Positions 57,357 through 64,000 of a stretch of DNA of 64,000 nt are shown one piece after another (the stretch's first letter is position 1; each line of letters opens with the position of its first letter). The DNA comes from an uncultured Tolumonas sp. Lineage in GTDB: Bacteria > Pseudomonadota > Gammaproteobacteria > Enterobacterales > Aeromonadaceae. Position numbers and translations under genes: made by a program. The DNA lies in NCBI RefSeq assembly GCF_963678185.1, contig NZ_OY782757.1, positions 2,321,501 to 2,385,500 of the forward strand. The letters are read 5' to 3'. The notes under the pieces were generated by a model. It was not told where the DNA came from, ran no database searches, and saw only the letters and a program-made list of their open reading frames with translations.

Positions 57357-60077
57357 TTATACCCCATAACCCATCAGTTTCAGCAGTTTTTGCGCCTGCT
57401 CGACGGCATCCTGCCGATGCAAAATACCCAGTTTCTGATACAGATTGCGGATGTGCGTTTTGATGGTGGTCGCCGCGACATCCAGCTCAACCGAGATCTG
57501 CTCATTGCTGTAACCGGAATAAATCAGCCCCAGCACCTGCCACTCACGCTGTGTCAGCGGGCTGGTGCGGATCAGTTCCGGCACATTCGGGTGATTCAGC
57601 AATTTTTCGACAAACCCCTCATCGAAATGGGCAAATTTATGGCGATGATGCTGATTGATATCCTTCAGCAGCCGCTGCGCTTTGTGCTGCTCCATCTCCG
57701 ACAAGGTATTCAGCTGCAACAACTGGCGCAACAGTTGCGCGACGATCTCACCTTCGATGACGAAATGGCTGACAAAACCGGTGCGGTTCGACAGCGTCAG
57801 TGCTTCCATCAATGCCCGTTGCGCTTCACTGCGTTCGTTGCGTTGCCAATGCAGCACGGTAGACAACAGTAAGTTACGATTCAGATCGCTGTAGAGGTTC
57901 AGCCGGTTCGCTTCCGCATTCAGGTGTGTGAGAATTTCATCGGCTTGCGCATACTCTTCCAGCAGCAAATGCGCACGGGCAATATTACGCCACTGCCCTT
58001 GCAGGAAATGGTTACACGCCGCTTCCGGACGTTCGGCCTGAGCCAGCCAGTTGCGTACCGACTGTTTATCCCCGGTCATTTGCCAATACAGCAGACGCGG
58101 AATGTCGGCATTGTTGATCCAGTCACTGTGGTAATCGGCGTTATGCAGCAACACCTCGCAGCGTTGTAAATGCTGGCTGGCATTATCGATATCCCCGCGC
58201 GCCAGCGACACTTTCGCCAGCATAGCAACACACTGCAGCTGCTGTTTTTGCTCATAACCAGTCAGTACCTGCAAGCCTTGCCGGGCGCAGCTTTCCGCCT
58301 CATCCAGCCGGTACCACGACCACAACACCTGCGCCCGCACCCGCAGCAAAAATTCATGCAGCGGTAGCTGTTCCAGATGTTGTGCTTGCACCAGCTCCAG
58401 CGCTTTGTCCTGCACTTCATAGGCCGCTTGCAGGAACCCTTGCGCGATCAGAATCTCGCTCTGCTGCAACAAGGCCCACAACGCGTAATGATAGGTACCA
58501 TGCCGACGCGCCATTTGCTCAGTGCGCTGCATCATCGGTAACGCGCTGCTGAGCTGCCCCAGATAATGGTGCACTTCGCCAATCACCGAGGTGGCAACAA
58601 TGCGGCCATAAAAATTGGTTTGCGGTAATTGGGTCAGCGCTTCGCGCGCCAGATGAATGGCCTCTTCCGGGCGATTGGCATTCAGCGCCACCTGTGCGCG
58701 CAGCGCATTAAACTCGCCTTGTAGTGCGTCGTTCAGCCGCACCTGATGTTCCGCCATCGCCTGTTTGGCGCGCTCCAGCAACGCATCGACCTGTGTATAG
58801 CGGTGCTGACTTTGCGCCAGCCAGGCCTGCAACAACACCAGATTCGGGCTTTGAATCAGCTCAGTATACGGCAACGCGTCAAGACAACTCGACAGCAACG
58901 CCAACTCGCCGTGATGGAATAACGACCAGCCGTACTGCAGTAAAATCTCGCGCAGCAACAGCGCATCATTGGCCGCCAGCGCATGATGGATCGCTTCCGA
59001 TGGAATATTCATCGCCTGCCAGCCTGCTGCGGCACGACGGTGTAATTCCGACAACTCAGCCGCCAGTTCCTGCTGACAGCAGTGCTGCAGGAATGAGGCA
59101 AATAACGGATGGAAACGGAACCAGATGGTGTCGCCATCCATGTCCATGCGTTGCAAAAACAGCCCGCGCCGCTCGAGATCGCTCAGTTGTGCCAGCCCGT
59201 CTTGGCGACCCGTCAAACGCGTCACCAGTGCGTCATTCATCGAACGCAACACCGAACAGCGCAATAAGAAATCACGGGTGGGGGCATCAATGCGGTCCAT
59301 GACCTCTTCGGCTAAATATTCCCACAGATAGGTGGTGTTGAGGCCGGATAACCGACGCGCCGATTGGTGTACCGATGAGCGTGACTCTGGCGCCGACAAC
59401 GCAATTAACTGTAGTGCCGTGGCCCAGCCTTCCACCTCATCACACAGTGTGGCGCTCTCTTGTTCATCCATCGGTGTCGGCAGTCGGTTGAGGAAAAATT
59501 GCTGCGCTTCCTGATGGTTAAACGCCAATAGCTGATCATCCAGCTCCAGCAGTTGCTCACGCACGCGCAGATTAGCAATGCCTAGCGGCGGCAGCGTGCG
59601 GGAAATCACCACCAGCGTCAGATTATCGGGCTGGTTACGCAGGAAAAAGCGCATCGCTTCATGAATTTCTTCGTTATCGATCAGGTGATAATCATCGATG
59701 ATGAGATAGGTGGGTTCAGTCCAATCGGCCAGTTCGGCAAACACCTGCCCCAGCAGTGATGACAGACGCGCGTATTGATGTTTCTGACTCAGCGCTTCAC
59801 TTTTAACGCAATGCCCCTGGGTGGCATGTTGTAAGGCGGCCACCAGATAACGGGCAAACCGTTCCGGTTGATTGTCACTGTCATCCAGCGAAAACCAGCC
59901 TGCATGCGGCAATGTGGTCGCCCACTGCGCGATCAGCGTAGTTTTGCCATAACCTGCCGGGCCATGCAACAGCACCAAACGATAATCCAGCGCCGTTTGC
60001 AGGCGTTCTAATAAACGGTCACGGGTAATGGCATTTTGCAGTCGTACCGGACGACTCAGTTTCGATGGGATCAGCAT
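57357..60077 (-). CDS. malT: Maltose regulon activator MalT
   Basis: ATP- and maltotriose-dependent activator of maltose genes. The 906-residue chain starts [21 protein letters not shown], has Walker [10 protein letters not shown] (Lys45) and IDDYHLI (Walker B), then long TPR-like helical repeats that bind maltotriose. The C-terminal LuxR-type helix-turn-helix ([34 protein letters not shown]) contacts DNA. Length matches E. coli MalT (901). Start 60077 fits the family; six extra residues from 60095 are unlikely. Divergent from malP, its target. Confidence 0.96.
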   Translation of the reverse strand: MLIPSKLSRPVRLQNAITRDRLLERLQTALDYRLVLLHGPAGYGKTTLIAQWATTLPHAGWFSLDDSDNQPERFARYLVAALQHATQGHCVKSEALSQKHQYARLSSLLGQVFAELADWTEPTYLIIDDYHLIDNEEIHEAMRFFLRNQPDNLTLVVISRTLPPLGIANLRVREQLLELDDQLLAFNHQEAQQFFLNRLPTPMDEQESATLCDEVEGWATALQLIALSAPESRSSVHQSARRLSGLNTTYLWEYLAEEVMDRIDAPTRDFLLRCSVLRSMNDALVTRLTGRQDGLAQLSDLERRGLFLQRMDMDGDTIWFRFHPLFASFLQHCCQQELAAELSELHRRAAAGWQAMNIPSEAIHHALAANDALLLREILLQYGWSLFHHGELALLSSCLDALPYTELIQSPNLVLLQAWLAQSQHRYTQVDALLERAKQAMAEHQVRLNDALQGEFNALRAQVALNANRPEEAIHLAREALTQLPQTNFYGRIVATSVIGEVHHYLGQLSSALPMMQRTEQMARRHGTYHYALWALLQQSEILIAQGFLQAAYEVQDKALELVQAQHLEQLPLHEFLLRVRAQVLWSWYRLDEAESCARQGLQVLTGYEQKQQLQCVAMLAKVSLARGDIDNASQHLQRCEVLLHNADYHSDWINNADIPRLLYWQMTGDKQSVRNWLAQAERPEAACNHFLQGQWRNIARAHLLLEEYAQADEILTHLNAEANRLNLYSDLNRNLLLSTVLHWQRNERSEAQRALMEALTLSNRTGFVSHFVIEGEIVAQLLRQLLQLNTLSEMEQHKAQRLLKDINQHHRHKFAHFDEGFVEKLLNHPNVPELIRTSPLTQREWQVLGLIYSGYSNEQISVELDVAATTIKTHIRNLYQKLGILHRQDAVEQAQKLLKLMGYGV

Positions 60078-60334
60078 AAGGTTGTTTCCAGTCACCTGCC
60101 GTTTTGCGAACCACGGCGGGTCAATATGTTCAGCTGTGGCACACGGTGCCTGTCAGCTCGTTTTTTTTCAATGGAATCACTCACAAAACGATACTAACCG
60201 CTCAGGAAAAAACTTTCCTACGCCCCTCTCATCCTCCCTGAAAAGCCTAAACCGGGATGAGGTAGCAGCTGATTTTTCTGGTCAGGATAGTCATCAATGC
60301 CCTTTCTGTTTTCCTGATGACGAAGGATAAAGCA
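60078..60334 (+). promoter_or_regulatory. malT-malP divergent region with MalT boxes
   Basis: A perfect GGGATGAGG at 60254-60262 and an inverted TCATCCTCCC at 60229-60238 match the MalT box core GGATGA. They are set about 70-105 bases before malP, as expected for an activated promoter; a possible -10 is near 60284. GAAGGA just before 60335 is the ribosome site. Confidence 0.75.
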
Positions 60335-62770
60335 ATGATCAGTAAAAAAAGCACTAACAATCCGGCGCCTTTTACTGCCGCCGATTTTGAAGCGGCGTTA
60401 ACGCGCCAATGGCAACACTTCGGTTTGCAGAAAGCGGCCGATATGACGACTTATCAATGGTGGCTAGCCGTGTGTGGTGCCATCAATGAACAACTGCTGG
60501 CACAACGTGCTGCCAACAAGCTAACTGCCGCAACGGGCACTGGCCGCCACGTGAACTACCTGTCACTGGAGTTTCTGGTCGGTCGGTTAACCATGAACAA
60601 CCTGATCAGTCTGGATTGGTTTCCGGTGGTGGAAGCCACACTACAGCAATATGGCCATTCACTGACCGATCTGCTGGAACAGGAAGTCGACCCCGGTTTA
60701 GGTAACGGTGGTCTGGGCAGACTGGCCGCCTGTTTTCTGGATGCCATGGCCGCCCTGTCGCAACCGGCGACCGGTTATGGGTTGAGTTATCAGTATGGTT
60801 TGTTCCGCCAGTCGTTCCTGAACGGCGAACAACAGGAAGCGCCGGATGACTGGCACAGCGAACATTATCCGTGGATGACAAGACGTCTCGATTTCTCCGT
60901 ACCGGTCGGTTTTGGCGGTGAAGTGGCGCTGGATGCTGAAGGCCGCCAATATTGGCAACCGGCACTGACCGTGCAAGGCGAAGCGCATGATTTACCGATC
61001 ATCGGTTATCACAACCAAGTGGTGCAAACTCTGCGTCTGTGGCACGCCAGCCACCCAACCCCGCTCGATCTGCAAAAATTCAATGACGGCCATTATTTAC
61101 ACGCCGTGGAAGCCGGTGTCACAGCCAGCAAACTGAGTAAAGTGCTCTACCCGAGTGACAATCATCAGGCCGGTAAAGAGCTGCGCCTGATGCAGCAATA
61201 TTTCCATTGTGCCTGCTCGATTGCTGATATTATGCGTCGCCATCTGGCCGCCGGTCGTTCACTGCTGTCGCTGTCCGAGCATGAAGTGATCCAGCTGAAT
61301 GACACCCATCCGACCATTGCCATTCCTGAGTTGATGCGCGTGTTGCTGGATGATCATCAGATGTGCTGGGAAGATGCCTGGTCGATCTGCACCCGACTGT
61401 TTGCTTACACCAACCACACTTTGTTGCCGGAAGCGTTGGAATGCTGGCCACAAGATCTGGTCGCGACCTTGTTACCACGCCATTTCTATATCATTGATGA
61501 AATCGATCGCCGTTTTATGGCACTGGCCCAGCAGCAATGGCCGGATAATGAACGCGTTTGGCCGAAAATCGCGGTAATTTACGACGGCCAGATCCGCATG
61601 GCCAATCTGTGTGTGGTTACCTGTTTTGCCATCAATGGCGTGGCACAATTGCACTCAGACCTCGTAAAAAGCGATCTGTTCCCCGAATACAACACGCTGT
61701 GGCCGCAGAAATTCCACAACGTTACCAACGGTATTACACCACGCCGCTGGCTGAAACAGTGCAACCCGGCACTGGCCTCGCTGCTGGATGAAACATTAAA
61801 AGTGGATTGGGCGCGCGATCTCGACACACTGCGTGATCTGGAACCGTTTGCCAGCAAAGCGAATTTCCGTCACCGTTACCGCGACATTAAGTTCGCCAAT
61901 AAACAACGTCTGGCTGACTATGTATGGCAGACGCAAGGCATCAAGCTCGACCCGAATGCCATCTTCGATGTGCAGATCAAACGCCTGCATGAATACAAAC
62001 GCCAGCATCTGAACCTGCTGCAAATTATCGCCCGCTACCAGCAGTTACGCGCCCAGCCAAATCTCGATGTGCCGGCCCGTGTGTATCTGTTTGCGGCGAA
62101 AGCGGCCCCTGGTTATCACTTGGCGAAAAACATCATTCTGGCCATCAACAAGGTGGCGGAACGCATCAATAACGATCCGTTTGTGAACGACAAACTGAAA
62201 GTGGTGTTCCTGCCGGATTACCGCGTCAGTCTGGCGGAATTATTGATCCCCGCTGCCGACGTATCGGAACAAATTTCTACTGCGGGTAAAGAAGCCTCAG
62301 GCACCGGCAACATGAAACTGGCGATGAACGGCGCGATCACCGTGGGCACGCTGGATGGTGCGAACGTCGAGATCTCGGAGCAGGTGGGCACCGATAATCT
62401 GTTTATCTTCGGCCACACGGTCGAGCAGGTCAAAGCGTTGCTCGCGGCAGGCTATAACCCGCATGATTATTATCGACAAGATCCACGCCTAAAGGCGGCC
62501 TTGGATGAGCTGATGAGCGGCTATTACACCCCGGATGAACCGCAAGCGCTGCAACCGTTGTGGCATAGCCTGCTGGAAGGCGGTGATCCATATCTGGTGC
62601 TGGCCGATTTCGATGCGTACTGGTATGCCCAACAACAGGTTGATGCGTTGTATCAGCAACCGGAAGAGTGGCTGCGTCGTTGTATTCTGAATACTGCCCG
62701 TACCGGCATGTTCAGCGCCGACCGTTCTATCCGTGATTATCAACAACAGATCTGGCAGCCACAGGCGTAA
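60335..62770 (+). CDS. malP: Maltodextrin/glycogen phosphorylase MalP
   Basis: PLP enzyme that removes glucose-1-phosphate from maltodextrins. The 811 residues include [43 protein letters not shown], and the PLP-binding Lys661 in [15 protein letters not shown]. Length and character fit bacterial phosphorylases. Start 60335 is eight bases from AAGGA; an in-frame ATG at 60317 adds six residues. Cotranscribed with malQ, eight bases downstream. Confidence 0.95.
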   Translation: MISKKSTNNPAPFTAADFEAALTRQWQHFGLQKAADMTTYQWWLAVCGAINEQLLAQRAANKLTAATGTGRHVNYLSLEFLVGRLTMNNLISLDWFPVVEATLQQYGHSLTDLLEQEVDPGLGNGGLGRLAACFLDAMAALSQPATGYGLSYQYGLFRQSFLNGEQQEAPDDWHSEHYPWMTRRLDFSVPVGFGGEVALDAEGRQYWQPALTVQGEAHDLPIIGYHNQVVQTLRLWHASHPTPLDLQKFNDGHYLHAVEAGVTASKLSKVLYPSDNHQAGKELRLMQQYFHCACSIADIMRRHLAAGRSLLSLSEHEVIQLNDTHPTIAIPELMRVLLDDHQMCWEDAWSICTRLFAYTNHTLLPEALECWPQDLVATLLPRHFYIIDEIDRRFMALAQQQWPDNERVWPKIAVIYDGQIRMANLCVVTCFAINGVAQLHSDLVKSDLFPEYNTLWPQKFHNVTNGITPRRWLKQCNPALASLLDETLKVDWARDLDTLRDLEPFASKANFRHRYRDIKFANKQRLADYVWQTQGIKLDPNAIFDVQIKRLHEYKRQHLNLLQIIARYQQLRAQPNLDVPARVYLFAAKAAPGYHLAKNIILAINKVAERINNDPFVNDKLKVVFLPDYRVSLAELLIPAADVSEQISTAGKEASGTGNMKLAMNGAITVGTLDGANVEISEQVGTDNLFIFGHTVEQVKALLAAGYNPHDYYRQDPRLKAALDELMSGYYTPDEPQALQPLWHSLLEGGDPYLVLADFDAYWYAQQQVDALYQQPEEWLRRCILNTARTGMFSADRSIRDYQQQIWQPQA

Positions 62771-62778
62771 GGGCAGGT

Positions 62779-64000
62779 ATGGATATTTCGACTATTGAAA
62801 CGGCCGCGAGTGCGGCCGGTATTGCCAGCAGTTACATCAGTGCTTCCGGTCAGCCGGTGCAGATCGCGGCCAGCGCCCGACAAAAAATTCTGGATGCTTT
62901 GCAAACCAGCCCCGCTACCAGCGAGTCGTTCTTACCGCCGGTGTGTGTCTTCCGGCAAGGCGAACTACCGCGCATTTTATTACAAAAGCCGGTACCGGAT
63001 ACCTGCCACTGGCGCTTACAACCTGAACAAGGCAAACCGCTGCGCGGCACGCTTAGCCATGGTTTTCTGACCTTACCGGAAGAGTTACCGCTCGGTTATC
63101 ACACGCTCTGCCTGTTGCAAGGCCGCAAAGTGATTGCCGAAAGTCGGGTTATCATGGCACCAAAGCGTTGTTATGAACCGGAAGCGATCCGACAAGGTAA
63201 AAAAATCTGGGGCGCGTGTGTGCAGTTATACACCCTGCGTTCCGATGAAAACTGGGGCATTGGGGATTTTGCCGATCTGAAACAGATGCTGACCGAACTG
63301 GCCACTTACGGTGCCAACTTCATCGGTCTGAACCCGCTGCATGCGCTGTATCCGGCCAGTCCCGACAGTGCCAGCCCGTATAGCCCATCATCGCGCCGCT
63401 GGCTGAATATTATCTATATTGCCGTACACAAACTGCCGGATTTCCAACTCAGCTCTGCCGCACAATTGTGGTGGCAAACACCACAGATCCAGCAACAGCT
63501 GCAAGCACTGCGTGATAACGATCAGGTGGATTATGCGCAAGTTACCGCACTGAAACTGACCGGGTTAAAGCTGGCCTATCACTATTTTGCGACGCTGCCG
63601 GACGACACACCACGTGTCACCGAGTTTGAACAGTTCCGCAAACAACAAGGCGAAAGCCTGCAGCAACAAGCCACTTATGATGCATTGCATGTGCACCTGA
63701 AACAGCAAGATGCCAATGCCTGGGGCTGGCCGGCATGGCCAGCGGAATATCAGCAATGGCACAGCCCGGCGCTGGAACAGTTCCGTAAAGAACAGGCGGA
63801 GGAAATTCGTTTTTACGCCTGGCTGCAATGGCTGGCGCAAGGGCAACTGCAGGAGTGCCAGCAGACTGCGCGTGAACACGGCATGTTAATTGGTTTATAC
63901 CGTGATCTGGCGGTGGGTGTGACCGAAGGTGGCACCGAGACCTGGTGCGATCGCGAATTGTATTGCCTGAAAGCCGCCGTGGGTGCACCACCGGATATTC
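62779..64000 (+). CDS. malQ: 4-alpha-glucanotransferase MalQ (3' end beyond window)
   Basis: Amylomaltase that shuffles glucose chains between maltodextrins to supply phosphorylase substrates. The 407 codons present start MDISTIETAASAAGIASSYI, then the N-terminal domain, and the catalytic barrel begins with GACVQLYTLRSDENWGIGDF and ASPYSPSSRRWLN; YRDLAVGVTEGG is near residue 375. E. coli MalQ has 694 residues and the catalytic acids lie beyond residue 440, so they are not in view. The start is eight bases after malP, with GGCAGG. Confidence 0.93.
   Translation, partial: MDISTIETAASAAGIASSYISASGQPVQIAASARQKILDALQTSPATSESFLPPVCVFRQGELPRILLQKPVPDTCHWRLQPEQGKPLRGTLSHGFLTLPEELPLGYHTLCLLQGRKVIAESRVIMAPKRCYEPEAIRQGKKIWGACVQLYTLRSDENWGIGDFADLKQMLTELATYGANFIGLNPLHALYPASPDSASPYSPSSRRWLNIIYIAVHKLPDFQLSSAAQLWWQTPQIQQQLQALRDNDQVDYAQVTALKLTGLKLAYHYFATLPDDTPRVTEFEQFRKQQGESLQQQATYDALHVHLKQQDANAWGWPAWPAEYQQWHSPALEQFRKEQAEEIRFYAWLQWLAQGQLQECQQTAREHGMLIGLYRDLAVGVTEGGTETWCDRELYCLKAAVGAPPDI

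Overview
The window reads as chromosome of a gammaproteobacterium with about 50% G+C. Gene content and protein sequences resemble E. coli in many places, but some arrangements differ: recC and recB adjoin without ptrA, an Lpp-type lipoprotein sits beside an L,D-transpeptidase, and a gamma-carbonic anhydrase follows a CobW-type GTPase. The overall picture suggests Aeromonadales, possibly close to Tolumonas. That placement is inference from protein resemblance, not a database result. There are no rRNA or tRNA genes, IS elements, integrases or CRISPR arrays that I can see.

Layout. 1-2134: most of a methyl-accepting chemotaxis protein gene (minus). 2422-2893: a CsrB-type regulatory RNA on the minus strand, with 23 GGA motifs, many in hairpin loops, and a Rho-independent terminator. 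3133-5600: a YfcZ-like protein and oligopeptidase B. 5832-8748: kefF-kefC-uspA, followed by a 52-residue, extremely acidic protein. 9180-11003: COG0523 GTPase and gamma-carbonic anhydrase. 11065-15668: a low-G+C orphan type VI secretion cassette (vgrG, DUF4123 adaptor, DUF3289 effector candidate, membrane-anchored immunity candidate). 15807-17616: HAD phosphatase, quinone oxidoreductase and a tiny membrane protein. 17854-22840: glpF-glpK, glpD and glpR with recognisable GlpR operators. 23184-26148: DEAD-box helicases DbpA and RhlE. 26296-31291: a multidomain hybrid histidine kinase convergent with a tandem HD-GYP protein. 31429-34176: MarR regulator, aminotransferase and metF with a MetJ-box array. 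34342-43143: recCBD. 43440-44826: L,D-transpeptidase and lpp. 45028-56249: a sugar (probably D-lyxose/pentose) ABC transport and catabolic operon bracketed by a hybrid kinase and an OmpR-type regulator. 56379-57293: mak fructokinase. 57357-64000: malT, malP and the start of malQ with MalT boxes.

How the genes work together. Carbon uptake and breakdown dominate: glycerol (glpFKD/glpR), maltodextrins (malT/malPQ), fructose (mak) and a pentose route (ABC importer, cupin isomerase, XylB-like kinase, PfkB kinase, class II aldolase). CsrB is expected to titrate CsrA and so to tie carbon storage, motility and biofilm together. The HD-GYP protein and hybrid kinases add further signalling.

The most interesting items are the CsrB RNA, the DUF3289 type VI cassette, the sensor kinase/regulator pair bracketing the sugar operon, the 52-residue acidic protein, and the hairpin element between glpD and glpR.
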